Shown in pieces: positions 9,676 to 18,357 of a stretch of DNA of 64,000 bases (position 1 is its first letter; the number at the start of each line of letters is the position of its first letter). The DNA lies in contig NZ_CP049780.1 of NCBI RefSeq assembly GCF_011193355.1, forward strand, positions 5,910,445 through 5,974,444, in the 5' to 3' direction. The position numbers and the translations under genes were made by a program. The notes beneath the pieces are model-generated. The model was not told where the DNA came from. It saw only the letters and a list, made by a program, of their open reading frames with translations, and did not search any database. This stretch comes from Streptomyces sp. JB150 (lineage in GTDB: Bacteria; Actinomycetota; Actinomycetes; Streptomycetales; Streptomycetaceae).

Positions 9676-10422
9676 CTACGCCCGTGCCCGCCGCCGCAGT
9701 GCCGGATGGTCCGCGACCACCGTGCAGGAACCGGGGGCGACTTCGGTGTAGCCGGCGTCGCGGACGAGCGGGAGGCCGCTGGTCGTCAGGGCCTGCCAGT
9801 GGCCGGGGGCGGCGGTGCGTACGGCGAGCGGGAAGCCGGCCTCGCGCCAGGCCGTGCGGTCCTCGTCGCCCAGCTCCCACCAGGCGAGCTGGGCGCCGTG
9901 CCCGGCCTGGGCCATGGCCTTGCCGGCCGACATCTCCACCTCGGGGTTCAGCCACAGCACGGGCGCTCCCGGGTCGGCGGGGAGAGGCGGCTCCGGGTCG
10001 TCGAGTTCGGTGCCGGACACCTGGAGCCTGGCCAGTTCCTTCGGCCAGCCGTCCAGTGGCACCGGCGGGAACACTCGTACCTCCGCCGCTTTCCCGGTGA
10101 CCGTGATCCCCGGCAGCGCCGACGCCTTGCGCCACTCGGCGCCGCGCGCCCGCCGCACCACCTTGCGGATCCGCGCGTCCTGCCAGTCCCGGATCGCCCG
10201 CGCCCACTCACCGTCCCCGAGGGACCGCTCGTCGCTGAGCACCACCAGCACCGCGCGGGCCGCCGTCTCCAGGGCGTCGGTGCGCGCGGGCGGCGCGGCG
10301 CGCTCGATCCGTACGACGAGCGGCAGGACGAACTGCGGAGCGTCGTCGCGGGGCGAGCGTGCGGACCGGAAGGGGGAGTCGCCGGGCACGGGGGAGTCGG
10401 GAACGGAGGCGTCGTGTGTCAC
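9676..10422 (-). CDS. Peptidyl-tRNA hydrolase 2-like protein
   Basis: Probable PTH2-fold hydrolase. The C-terminal third carries the PTH2-like signature NPEVEMSAGKAMAQAGHGAQLAWW and ends VAPGSCTVVADHPAL. The N-terminal about 130 residues (QFVLPLVVRIERAAPPARTDALETAARAVLVVLSDE) are a separate, less familiar segment found in actinobacterial homologues. I prefer the GTG at 10422 (248 residues): the ATG at 10467 would overlap the divergent ABC ATPase start at 10466 and leave no promoter. Whether it truly hydrolyses peptidyl-tRNA is not shown. Confidence 0.8.
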   Translation of the reverse strand: MTHDASVPDSPVPGDSPFRSARSPRDDAPQFVLPLVVRIERAAPPARTDALETAARAVLVVLSDERSLGDGEWARAIRDWQDARIRKVVRRARGAEWRKASALPGITVTGKAAEVRVFPPVPLDGWPKELARLQVSGTELDDPEPPLPADPGAPVLWLNPEVEMSAGKAMAQAGHGAQLAWWELGDEDRTAWREAGFPLAVRTAAPGHWQALTTSGLPLVRDAGYTEVAPGSCTVVADHPALRRRARA

Positions 10423-10465
10423 GTTCTTCAGTCTGCCAGGCGAGAACCGCGGGACAGGGGGGGCC

Positions 10466-11344
10466 ATGGGGCGGGAGCTGCGACTGGAGGGCGTGGGCCG
10501 CCGCTACGGTCCGCGCGGCTCCTGGGTGCTGCGCGGCGTCGACCTGTCCGTGCCGCCCGGCGCCCTGACCCGCGTGGAGGGAGCCAACGGCAGCGGGAAG
10601 TCGACGCTGCTGCGCCTCCTCGCCGGCCTGGACGCGCCCACCGAGGGCCGGATCACCGGCCGGCCCCGCACCGCCTACGTCCCCGAACGCTTCCCGCCGG
10701 CCCTCCCCTTCACCCCCGTCACCTATCTGCGCCACCTCGGCGCCGTGCACGGCCTCTCCCGCGCGGCGGCCGACCGTGCCGCCGGCGTCTGGCTGGAGCG
10801 CTTCGGCGCCGGGGAGCACGCCCACACACCGCTGCGGCAGCTGTCGAAGGGCAGCAGCCAGAAGGTGGCCGTCGCCCAGGCCCTGCTCGCCGACCCCGAG
10901 CTGCTGGTCCTGGACGAGGCCTGGACCGGTCTGGACACCGCCGCCCGGGAAGAGCTGGAGCGCGCCGTCGCCGAGCGGACCGCCGTCGGCGGCGCGGTCG
11001 TCTTCGTCGACCACGACCCGCGGCGGCTGGCCGGAGCGACCGACGCCGTGTACGAGGTCCGCGACGGCGCCCTCCACCGGCGCCGCGCGGACGCGCCCGC
11101 GGCGTCCGCCCCCACCGGCCCGCGGGTCGTCGTCGAGGCGCAGGGGCCGCCGGGCGCGCCGCTGCCCGCCGCGGCCGGGCGGATCGTCACCACCGCCACC
11201 GTGACCGGCCCCGGCACCCACCGGCTCACCGCCCCCGCCGCCTGCTCCGACGTGCTGCTGCGCGCCCTGCTGACCGCGGCCCCGCCCTGGCACGTCGTCT
11301 CCGTGCACACCATCGCCCCCGCCGGCCAGGGAAGCCGCCGATGA
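10466..11344 (+). CDS. ABC transporter ATP-binding protein
   Basis: ATPase of a two-gene ABC transporter. In the 292-residue product, Walker A is EGANGSGKSTLLRLL (residues about 42-54) and Walker B plus the catalytic Glu is LLVLDEAWTG. The D-loop (GLDTA) and H-loop (VFVDHDPRRL) are present. The signature loop is unusual: LSKGSSQKVAVAQAL instead of LSGGQ. The last about 80 residues form a small extra domain. ATG 10466 is preceded by a G-run; the stop overlaps the next gene (ATGA), which encodes the membrane partner. The substrate is unknown and probably exported, as no binding protein is present. Confidence 0.92.
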   Translation: MGRELRLEGVGRRYGPRGSWVLRGVDLSVPPGALTRVEGANGSGKSTLLRLLAGLDAPTEGRITGRPRTAYVPERFPPALPFTPVTYLRHLGAVHGLSRAAADRAAGVWLERFGAGEHAHTPLRQLSKGSSQKVAVAQALLADPELLVLDEAWTGLDTAAREELERAVAERTAVGGAVVFVDHDPRRLAGATDAVYEVRDGALHRRRADAPAASAPTGPRVVVEAQGPPGAPLPAAAGRIVTTATVTGPGTHRLTAPAACSDVLLRALLTAAPPWHVVSVHTIAPAGQGSRR

Positions 11345-12069
11345 CCGCCCTGACCCCCCTCACCGCCTGGACCGCCGTGGTCACCCGTCTGACCGGCCTG
11401 CCCGCCCTGCTCCGCTACCAGGCGGCGCTGCTCGCGCGATCGCAGCGCTGGCTGCCGCCGTTCATCCTCTACGCCGTCTTCCTCGTCGTGAGCGTCCAGG
11501 GCGGCCAGCCGGTGCTCGACTCCCTCGGATACGCGGCTGCCGCACTGCTCCCCGTGGCCGCCTGGCTCACCCGGATCTGCGCCGGGGGCGAACCGGCCGC
11601 CGCGCGCGCCTGTGCCGCCGCGGCGGCCGGTCCGGCGCGGGCGCACCTCGCCGCACTGCTGGTGGCGTTCGCCGCCGCGACCGCCCTCGGCGCGGCCGCC
11701 ACCCTCGTGGTGACGCTGATCAGCGATCCGGCGGGCGCCGACGGGCAGACCCCGGTGCCGCGGCTCCCGGCCGGTGCGGCGGGTGCGCTCGCCACACTGG
11801 CCTGCGCCCTGCTCGGCACCGCCGTCGGTGCGCTCACCAGCCGTCCGGTGCTGCGCTCGACCGGCCGTGCGGTGCCCGCGCTGCTGCTCGCCGCGCTGCT
11901 GGCGCTGGTGGCGACCGGCTCCCCGGCGAACGCGGCGGTGAGCGGCCTGGTCACCGGCTCCCGCTCCGGCACGGTCGCCCTGCCGCTGCTGCCGCTGGGC
12001 GGCGCCGCGCTGCTCGCGGCGGTTGCGACAGCCGTCGCGAGCGCGCTGGCCTCACGAAGACCGGACTGA
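11341..12069 (+). CDS. ABC transporter membrane protein
   Basis: Integral membrane partner of the upstream ATPase, translationally coupled through ATGA. The 242-residue product is Ala/Leu-rich with about six hydrophobic helices (WLPPFILYAVFLVVSV, LGYAAAALLPVAAWL, LLVAFAAATALGAAATLVV, and three more near the C-terminus). It has no recognisable catalytic motif. A much longer in-frame open reading frame reaching back to 9706 is an antisense artefact. The role, export or resistance, is inferred only from the operon type. Confidence 0.85.
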   Translation: MTALTPLTAWTAVVTRLTGLPALLRYQAALLARSQRWLPPFILYAVFLVVSVQGGQPVLDSLGYAAAALLPVAAWLTRICAGGEPAAARACAAAAAGPARAHLAALLVAFAAATALGAAATLVVTLISDPAGADGQTPVPRLPAGAAGALATLACALLGTAVGALTSRPVLRSTGRAVPALLLAALLALVATGSPANAAVSGLVTGSRSGTVALPLLPLGGAALLAAVATAVASALASRRPD

Positions 12070-12077
12070 GCCGGGGA

Positions 12078-12266
12078 TCAGCCCGAGCACGCGGTGCGCT
12101 GGGCCTCCTGCCACTCGCACACCGGGCACAGGGTGATCCCCTTGTACGACTCGGGGTACTCCGTCGGCTCCCGGCACAGCACGCACTCCGCGTACGGCGG
12201 CCCGTCCGCCCGGGGCGGCCTGGTCGCGTCGATCAGGCAGTAGTCGTTGACCTCGGCCTCGCTCAT
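12078..12266 (-). CDS. Small zinc-ribbon-like protein, 62 aa
   Basis: Hypothetical protein with two CxxC pairs (CVLCREP and LCPVCEWQ) about 20 residues apart, plus further Cys at both ends. This fits a zinc ribbon. Acidic N-terminus (MSEAEVNDYC). ATG at 12266. It converges on the ABC membrane gene with an 8-bp gap and lies downstream of the deacetylase on the other side of a 18-bp gap. Function unknown. Confidence 0.7.
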   Translation of the reverse strand: MSEAEVNDYCLIDATRPPRADGPPYAECVLCREPTEYPESYKGITLCPVCEWQEAQRTACSG

Positions 12267-12284
12267 GCCTCCAGCGTAGGCCGG

Positions 12285-13160
12285 TCAGCGCGGTGCGGAC
12301 CCGATCAGTTCCGACACCTTCACGAAGCGGAAGCCCTGGCGGCGCAGCTCGGGCACGATCGTGCGGATCGCCCGCTCGGTCGTCGGGGCGGCGCTGCGTG
12401 TGCAGTGCATGACCACCACCGAACCGGGCCGCACTCCGTCCAGCACCTGCCGGGCCACCGCGTCGGCGTCCGTCGCGAACGCGTCACCGCTCACCACGTC
12501 CCACTGCACGGCGGTGACCCCGCTGCCGCTCAGCGCGCGCAGGGCCCGCCGGTCGTAGCAGCCGCCGGGGAAGCGGAAGTACGGCTTCGCGTTCGCCACG
12601 CCCGCCGCGCGGAAGGCCGCGTACGCCCGCTGCACATCGGCCCGCATCCGGTCCTCGGCGACGGTCGGCAGGCCGTAGCAGTCCTCGGTGAAGGCGTAGT
12701 GGCTGTAGGAGTGGTTGGCGACCTCGAACAGCGGGTCACGGCCGATGGAGCGGGCCTGTGCCGGGTACTCCTCGGCCCAGCGGCCCGTCATGAAGACGGT
12801 GGCGGGCACCTTCAGCGTGCGCAGCGTGGCGATCAGCCGCGGGTGGTCGAACCGTTCGCCCGCCGCCGCCCTCGGCCCCTGGTCGGCGGTCATGTCGGCG
12901 TCGAAGGTGAGGGCGACGGTCTTGTCGTCGCCGCGGCGGGGGCCGTGGTGGAAGACCGGCGTCAGCCCGCCGGGTCCCGGCGCGAGGGTCGGCGGCCGGG
13001 AGGCCGCGGGGCTGGACGGGACCGGCGGGGCGGCCCGCGAGACGGTGCGGGCCGGCTCGGGGGCGCCGCACGCGGCGAGCGCGGCGAGCACCGCGCCGAG
13101 CGCACAGACGGCGGCGGCACGTCGTACTGGGAGGATCATCGTACGAACGTAAGCGGGCAT
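12285..13160 (-). CDS. Polysaccharide deacetylase lipoprotein (NodB domain)
   Basis: Predicted surface-anchored carbohydrate esterase family 4 enzyme, 291 residues. A signal sequence with lipobox LAAC is followed by a Pro/Ser-rich linker, then the NodB fold: motif 1 VALTFDADMT, motif 2 ANHSYSHYAF (metal-binding His-Ser-Tyr-Ser-His), motif 3 YFRFPGGCYD, motif 4 VQWDVVSGD and motif 5 SVVVMHC. Motif 1 has Ala in place of the second Asp-neighbour of the classical TFDDG, a variation seen in other actinobacterial members. The start is either ATG 13160 or ATG 13139; neither has a strong ribosome binding site. Likely acts on cell-wall or extracellular polysaccharide. Confidence 0.9.
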   Translation of the reverse strand: MPAYVRTMILPVRRAAAVCALGAVLAALAACGAPEPARTVSRAAPPVPSSPAASRPPTLAPGPGGLTPVFHHGPRRGDDKTVALTFDADMTADQGPRAAAGERFDHPRLIATLRTLKVPATVFMTGRWAEEYPAQARSIGRDPLFEVANHSYSHYAFTEDCYGLPTVAEDRMRADVQRAYAAFRAAGVANAKPYFRFPGGCYDRRALRALSGSGVTAVQWDVVSGDAFATDADAVARQVLDGVRPGSVVVMHCTRSAAPTTERAIRTIVPELRRQGFRFVKVSELIGSAPR

Positions 13161-13242
13161 GGGTGAGGAAACGGGCCCGCGTCGCCGTCGGTGCGCTCAG
13201 CGCCCGCCGGAAGTCACCCGGCCGGACGGGCGGAGCCGGACG

Positions 13243-14610
13243 CTAGCGGCGCCAGGGGCCGGTCACCGCGAACGTCGTCCCCGGGGTGTAGCAGTTGACG
13301 TACATGGTCCGGCCGTCGGGGGAGAAGGCGACGCCCGCGAACTCACCCCACTCCGGCTCCTCCTCGGTCCCGATGTTCTGCCGGCCGCGCGCCATCGGGT
13401 ACACCTCTCCCTTGCGGGTGACGCCGAAGACGTGCTGGCCGCCGGCGCCGTCCTCGCACACCATCAGCCCGCCGCTGGGCGCCAGGCAGATGTTGTCCGG
13501 GGACTCGCCGGGCAGCTGGACGTCGGTGTCCGGGCCGAAGACGACCACCAGGGTGAGCCGGCGCCGGTCCGGGTCGTAGCGCCAGATCTGGCCGAAGTGG
13601 TCGGCGGCCGAGCCCTCCCGGCTGCGGGCGTACGACGACACGAAGTACACGCTGCGCCCGCCCCAGTAGCAGCCCTCCAGCTTCTGCGCGCGGGTGATGC
13701 CCCCCGGGCCGTAGTCCTGGAGCCGGACCGGGGTCCGCACGGCCAGCGGGTCGGGTACGTCCACCCACTCGACGCGGTCGAAGCAGGCGCCCAGCTCCCG
13801 GACGGCCGACAGGTCGGGCAGGTCCGCGACCCGCATCGCCTGGAGACGGCCGCCCGCGCGCAGGGCGCCGGTGCCGCCGAGCGGCTTGTTCGGCAGGAAG
13901 CGGTAGAAGAGCCCGAACGGCTGGACGAACGCGTCCTCGGTCTCGTAGACGATGCCGTTGTCCGGGTCGACGGCGACCGCCTCGTGCTGGAAGCGGCCCA
14001 TCGCGGTCAGGGGGACCGCTCCGGTGCGGCGCGGGTCGGCCGGGTCGACCTCGAAGACGAACCCGTGGTCCTTGGCGTAGCCGTTGGTGCCCGCCTTGTC
14101 CTCGGTCTCCTCGCAGGTCAGCCAGGTGCCCCAGGGGGTCGGGCCGCCGGAGCAGTTCACGGCGGTGCCCGCGATGGCGACCCGCTCGTCCAGCACCCTG
14201 TTGCGGGCGTCCAGGGTGAGCGCCGTACAGCCGCCCTTGCCCGCCGGGTCGTAGGTCAGGCCGTCGACGGTGGGGACGCCGAGGCGGGCCGTCACGCGGT
14301 TCTCGTGGTTGCGGACCAGGTGGACCCGGCCGCCGCGACCCGGCAGGGCGGCCATGCCGTCGTGGTGGGAGGGCACCGGGCCCTCGCCGGAGCGCAGCGG
14401 GTCGCCCTCGCGGGACAGCACCGTGTAGCGGAAACCTTTCGGCAGATCGAGCAGGCCGTTCGGGTCGGGGACGAGCGGACCGTAGCCGGTGTGGCCCGTT
14501 CCCTGGGCGGCGGCCGTGCCCGCGAACAGCTCGGAGACGGCTCCGGTGAACGCGATGCCCACGCCCAGGGCGCCGGTGCGGGACAGGACCTGACGGCGGG
14601 TCACAGACAT
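13243..14610 (-). CDS. PhoX-like (DUF839) Tat-exported phosphatase family protein
   Basis: A 455-residue protein with a twin-arginine signal (SVTRRQVLSRTGALGVG) and an AAA cleavage region, followed by a beta-propeller of the DUF839/PhoX family. Typical segments are VRNHENRVTARLG, GGCTALTLDARN, NCSGGPTPWGTWLTCEET and FQHEAVAVDPDNGIVYETED. These include the Glu/Cys positions that bind Ca and Fe in PhoX phosphatases. ATG 14610 has AGGAAGG seven bases upstream. Secreted alkaline phosphatase activity is plausible, but many DUF839 proteins are uncharacterised. Confidence 0.88.
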   Translation of the reverse strand: MSVTRRQVLSRTGALGVGIAFTGAVSELFAGTAAAQGTGHTGYGPLVPDPNGLLDLPKGFRYTVLSREGDPLRSGEGPVPSHHDGMAALPGRGGRVHLVRNHENRVTARLGVPTVDGLTYDPAGKGGCTALTLDARNRVLDERVAIAGTAVNCSGGPTPWGTWLTCEETEDKAGTNGYAKDHGFVFEVDPADPRRTGAVPLTAMGRFQHEAVAVDPDNGIVYETEDAFVQPFGLFYRFLPNKPLGGTGALRAGGRLQAMRVADLPDLSAVRELGACFDRVEWVDVPDPLAVRTPVRLQDYGPGGITRAQKLEGCYWGGRSVYFVSSYARSREGSAADHFGQIWRYDPDRRRLTLVVVFGPDTDVQLPGESPDNICLAPSGGLMVCEDGAGGQHVFGVTRKGEVYPMARGRQNIGTEEEPEWGEFAGVAFSPDGRTMYVNCYTPGTTFAVTGPWRR

Positions 14611-14699
14611 GGATGAACCTTCCTGCTGGCGGACAGGACAGTCGATCCGCTGTGTCTACCATCTGGTTCGCGTCACGGGAACAACGCGCGTAGCACCTT

Positions 14700-15500
14700 T
14701 CACGTGCCGAGGGCGGGCGGCGGCCGGTGCTCGGCGTCGGCGTCGGCGCCCCGTTCCAGGAAGCGCAGCAGCTCCACCGGGATCGGCAGCACCAGCGTGG
14801 AGTTCTTCTCCGCCGCGACCGCCATCACCGTCTGGAGCAACCGCAGTTGCAGCGCGGACGGGGCGTCGGCCATCTGGTGGGCGGCCTCGGCGAGCTTCTT
14901 CGAGGCCTGCAGCTCGGCGTCGGCGTTGATGATCCGGGCGCGGCGCTCCCGGTCCGCCTCCGCCTGCCGGGCCATGGACCGCTTCATGGTCTCCGGCAGC
15001 GACACGTCCTTGATCTCCACCCGGTCGACCTGGACGCCCCAGCCCACGGCCGGGCTGTCGATCATCAGCTCCAGGCCCTCGTTGAGCTTCTCCCGGTTGG
15101 ACAGCAGGTCGTCGAGTTCGCTCTTGCCGATGATCGAGCGCAGCGAGGTCTGGGCCATCTGGGAGACCGCGAACTTGTAGTCCTCGACCTTGACCAGCGC
15201 GCTGGCCGCGTCGATCACCCGGAAGTACACCACCGCGTCCACCCGCACGGTCACGTTGTCCCGGGTGATGCCCTCCTGGGCCGGCACCGGCAGCGTGACG
15301 ATCTGCATGTTGACCTTGCTGAGCCGGTCGACGAACGGAACGATCATGGTGAAGCCGGGCTGGCGTACGTCCCCCATGAGCCGGCCCAGCCGGAAAACCA
15401 CCCCGCGCTCGTACTGCTTCACGACCCGCGCCGCCGCCGCGACGTAGACCACCCCCGCGGTCCCGACCGCCGCGGCCGCGGTCAGCAGCTCCTCCACCAT
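14700..15500 (-). CDS. Slipin/stomatin-like SPFH protein
   Basis: Band-7 (SPFH) membrane scaffold protein, 266 residues from ATG 15500 (GAGGGGG upstream). An N-terminal hydrophobic segment (LTAAAAVGTAGVVYVAAAARV) is followed by the slipin core: VKQYERGVVFRLGRLMGDVRQPG, VTVRVDAVVYFRVIDAA and GVQVDRVEIKDVSLPETMKRSMARQ. A charged coiled-coil (ADRERRARIINADAELQASKKL) and the C-terminal VLPIPVELLRFLE follow. The neighbouring NfeD protease partner seen in some slipin operons is absent. The 24-residue upstream extension of the frame is rejected. Confidence 0.93.
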   Translation of the reverse strand: MVEELLTAAAAVGTAGVVYVAAAARVVKQYERGVVFRLGRLMGDVRQPGFTMIVPFVDRLSKVNMQIVTLPVPAQEGITRDNVTVRVDAVVYFRVIDAASALVKVEDYKFAVSQMAQTSLRSIIGKSELDDLLSNREKLNEGLELMIDSPAVGWGVQVDRVEIKDVSLPETMKRSMARQAEADRERRARIINADAELQASKKLAEAAHQMADAPSALQLRLLQTVMAVAAEKNSTLVLPIPVELLRFLERGADADAEHRPPPALGT

Positions 15501-15654
15501 GACGACCCCCTCACCCAGGGTCCGGGATGCCCGATGCTGCCACGATATGCCCGGGGGTGGGGTGGGGGCCATGAGAGCGGCGGGGGTGGGGGTGGGATGG
15601 GGGCAGGAAGGGAATGGCCCGGCGGCCCGGACGGGGCCTGACGGGCCCCGCCCG

Positions 15655-15785
15655 GCCGCCGGGTGGGAGTGCGCCGGCGGGGGCCCGCCGGGTGGGGGTG
15701 TGCCGGCGGGGCCGACCCGCCGGGCAGAGCGTTCGCCGGCGGGGCGACCCGCCGGGTGGGAGTGCGCCGCCGGGGCCGAGGAGTA
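15655..15785. repeat. Four tandem ~31-bp hairpin-forming repeats
   Basis: About four copies of a roughly 31-bp unit of the form CCGCCGGGTGGGAGTGCG followed by CCGGCGGGGCCGA. Each unit has inverted arms (CCCGCCGG / CCGGCGGG) around an 8-11 base loop. The array lies just after the SulP stop (15793) and before the slipin start (15500) on the same strand. It may serve as a terminator or an mRNA-stabilising structure. Confidence 0.65.
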
Positions 15786-15792
15786 CGCCGGG

Positions 15793-17259
15793 TCAGGCGG
15801 CCATGGTCAGTTTCACCGGCTCGATGCCGGTGGCGCTGTGGCGCTCGGCCCAGTTCCGCAGCGCCGTGCGGCACGCGTGGTCGAGGTGGTGCAGACCCGA
15901 CAGGTCCAGCTCGACCGGGCGGTCCTGGGGCAGGGACTCCAGGCTGTCGAGGATCTTCGGCAGCCTGAGGAACGTCGCGTTGCCCGACAGGTACGCCTGG
16001 ACCGGGCCTGCGCCCTTGTCGACGACCTCCAGCTTGACGTGCGAGGCCTCCCAGGCGGTCTTGACGACCGACAGGGCGAGACCGATCAGGACGCCCTCGA
16101 ACATGTTCACGGTGACGATCGACACCGCGGTCACCACGAGGATCAGCGCCTCACCCTTGTGACCCCGCCACAGCCCCGCGATCTGGCGGAACGGGATCAG
16201 CTTCCAGCCCGCGTGCACCAGGATGCCCGCGAGGGCGGGGATCGGGATGAGCGCCAGCGCCGACGGCAGCGCGGCGGCGAAGAGCAGCAGCCACACGCCG
16301 TGCAGCACCCGCGACGCCTTGGTCCTCGCACCCGCGCTGACGTTGGCGGAGCTGCGCACGATCACCGCGGTCATCGGCAGCGCGCCGAGCAGACCGCACA
16401 CCGTGTTGCCGGTGCCCTGGGCGACCATCTCCTTGTCGTACTGGGTGCGCGGACCGTCGTGCAGCCGGTCCACGGCCGCCGCGCTGAACAGGCTCTCCGC
16501 CGAGGCGATCAGCGCGAACGCGACGATCGTGCCCCAGATGGCCGGGCTGCCCAGCTCGCCGAAGGCCTCGGCCCCCGGCGGCTGGATGACGCCGAGCAGG
16601 CCCTCGACCTCGACGGTGGCGACCGGCAGGGCGAAGACGAGCGAGGCGGACGTGGCCAGGACCACCGCCGCGAGGGCGCCCGGCACGGACTGCACCGGCT
16701 TCGGCAGCTTCTTCCACAGCACGATGACGGCGATGGTGCCCGCGCCGATCGCGAGCGAGGCCAGGGCCTCGGTGGACCGGAACGCGTCGGCGAACGCGCC
16801 GGGAAGGCCCACGATCTTGCCGATGCCGGTGTCCGGCGCCTTCAGGCCGGCCGCCGCGTAGACCTGGCCGGCGATGATCACCAGGCCGATGCCGCAGAGC
16901 ATGCCCTCGACGACGGAGATGGAGATGGCCCGGAACCAGCGGCCGATCTTCAGGAAGCCCATGGCGAGCTGGAGCAGGCCGGAGACCAGCACGATCACCC
17001 CGAGCGTGCCGACCCCGAACTCGCTGACGGCCTCGAAGACGATCACGGTGAGACCGGCGGCCGGCCCCGACACCTGCAGGCTGCTGCCGGGCATGAGCCC
17101 GGTGACGAGACCGCCCACGATGCCGGTGACCAGGCCCACTTCGGCCGGGACGCCGGAGGCGACCGCCACGCCGACGCACAGCGGGACGGCGACCAGGAAG
17201 ACGACGATGGAGGCGAGGAAGTCCTGCCGGAGGTGGGGGAACTTGGATATGGCGGACAT
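15793..17259 (-). CDS. SulP family anion (probable bicarbonate) transporter
   Basis: SulP/SLC26 transporter, 488 residues from ATG 17259 (GAGG six bases upstream). The membrane domain shows the usual start FLASIVVFLVAVPLCVGVA, ASGVPAEVGLVTGIVGG and GSSLQVSGPAAGL. The C-terminal STAS domain is present (DRPVELDLSGLHHLDHACRTALRNW). It begins 8 bp after the carbonic anhydrase stop, so the pair is surely one operon. That pairing suggests bicarbonate transport, by analogy to BicA-type SulP proteins; this is inference. Confidence 0.93.
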   Translation of the reverse strand: MSAISKFPHLRQDFLASIVVFLVAVPLCVGVAVASGVPAEVGLVTGIVGGLVTGLMPGSSLQVSGPAAGLTVIVFEAVSEFGVGTLGVIVLVSGLLQLAMGFLKIGRWFRAISISVVEGMLCGIGLVIIAGQVYAAAGLKAPDTGIGKIVGLPGAFADAFRSTEALASLAIGAGTIAVIVLWKKLPKPVQSVPGALAAVVLATSASLVFALPVATVEVEGLLGVIQPPGAEAFGELGSPAIWGTIVAFALIASAESLFSAAAVDRLHDGPRTQYDKEMVAQGTGNTVCGLLGALPMTAVIVRSSANVSAGARTKASRVLHGVWLLLFAAALPSALALIPIPALAGILVHAGWKLIPFRQIAGLWRGHKGEALILVVTAVSIVTVNMFEGVLIGLALSVVKTAWEASHVKLEVVDKGAGPVQAYLSGNATFLRLPKILDSLESLPQDRPVELDLSGLHHLDHACRTALRNWAERHSATGIEPVKLTMAA

Positions 17260-17267
17260 GGCGGGCC

Positions 17268-17849
17268 TCACAGAGCCTCGAACGAGTCGGTCTCCGCACG
17301 GTGTTCGCGCACCGTGCCCGTGTGCACCTCGTAGTACCAGCCGCGCAGGCGGATCCGGTCCTCCGCGAGCCGCTTCTCCACGCACGGGTAGGAGCGCAGC
17401 CGCCGCAGCTGCGTCAGGACGTGGTTCTGCACGGCTTCGGCGACCGTCGGGTCGCTCGGATCGGAGCACTTGGGATGGTCGGCGGCGTGTGCCAGCCAGT
17501 CCCGCACGGCCGGTACGGCCTCCAGGTCGTCGCCGCGCACGACCGCGCCGACGGCGCCGCAGTGCGAGTGGCCGCAGACCACGATGTCCTTCACGCCGAG
17601 GACTTCCACGGCGTACTCGATGGTGGCCGCCTCGCCCGTCGGGGTGGCGGAGGCGTGGAGGGGAACGATGTTGCCCGCCGTGCGCAGTTCGAAGAGCTGG
17701 CCGGGGCGGGCGCCCGTGATCAGCGCCGGGACGACCCGGGAGTCGGAACAGGTGATGAACAGGACCTCCGGGGACTGACCCGCGGCGAGGCCGGCGAACT
17801 CCTCAGCTCGCTGTCCGAACTTCCGGGCGTGGTCGATGAGGGGCTGCAT
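17268..17849 (-). CDS. Beta-class carbonic anhydrase
   Basis: Interconverts CO2 and bicarbonate. The 193-residue product shows the zinc and active-site residues of beta carbonic anhydrases: LFITCSDSRVVP (Cys, Asp, Arg) and VCGHSHCGAVGAV (His and second Cys). The connecting segment LRTAGNIVP is also typical. An AGGAGG lies 12 bases before ATG 17849. The following SulP gene is 8 bp downstream, which supports a bicarbonate supply function. Confidence 0.95.
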   Translation of the reverse strand: MQPLIDHARKFGQRAEEFAGLAAGQSPEVLFITCSDSRVVPALITGARPGQLFELRTAGNIVPLHASATPTGEAATIEYAVEVLGVKDIVVCGHSHCGAVGAVVRGDDLEAVPAVRDWLAHAADHPKCSDPSDPTVAEAVQNHVLTQLRRLRSYPCVEKRLAEDRIRLRGWYYEVHTGTVREHRAETDSFEAL

Positions 17850-17930
17850 GATGTCGTGATTCCTCCTGGCGCGCGTGGGGCGCGTCGGGCGTGCATGACG
17901 GAGACACAGAGGTGGGGGACTGCTGTGTGC

Positions 17931-18332
17931 TCAGCACCGGAAGACCTGGAGTGCGGCCTGCGAGGAGGCTGTCGGCGGTCTCTCGCGGTCGTAAGCGACA
18001 CCGGGCGGGAGTGCGGTGCGGTCGGTGCCCGGCTCCCCTCGGGCGGGCAGTGGCCGGCCGGCCGCGTCGGGCGCGGGCGCGACCGTGCGGGTGCGGTCGC
18101 GGTAGTGCGGATGACCGTTCGGGTCGCCGCAGGAGGGCGCCGTGCGGAGGTAGGTGTGCTCCTCGTGGCTCCGCGCCGTGATGGAGGGGGCGATTCCGGT
18201 CTGGGTCGTGGCCACGACGTCGGCCTTTGTGTACGCGTGTGCGAACGACGCCATGACGGCGAGGCAGGGGACGGTCAACAGCACGACGGCCAGGGCCGCC
18301 AACGCGGTCCGTGCCGTCGCACCTCTGCACAT
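17931..18332 (-). CDS. Hypothetical secreted protein, 133 aa
   Basis: Unrecognised small exported protein. I place the start at ATG 18332 (GGGAGG six bases upstream). A clear signal peptide follows (RTALAALAVVLLTVPCLAV, then SFAHA). The mature part is Pro/Arg/Thr-rich with two Cys (APSCGDPN and the C-terminal FRC) that could form a disulfide. An elaborate operator-like region lies 40-100 bp upstream. It stops 81 bp before the carbonic anhydrase start on the same strand. Confidence 0.6.
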   Translation of the reverse strand: MCRGATARTALAALAVVLLTVPCLAVMASFAHAYTKADVVATTQTGIAPSITARSHEEHTYLRTAPSCGDPNGHPHYRDRTRTVAPAPDAAGRPLPARGEPGTDRTALPPGVAYDRERPPTASSQAALQVFRC

Positions 18333-18357
18333 GGCTGCCCTCCCGCGAACGCCCATG

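Noticed and set aside
9706..12069. 787-residue frame fusing upstream DNA to the ABC membrane gene
   Set aside because: The first about 540 residues are a shifted frame of the ABC ATPase and an antisense of the PTH2-like gene; only the part from 11341 is protein-like.
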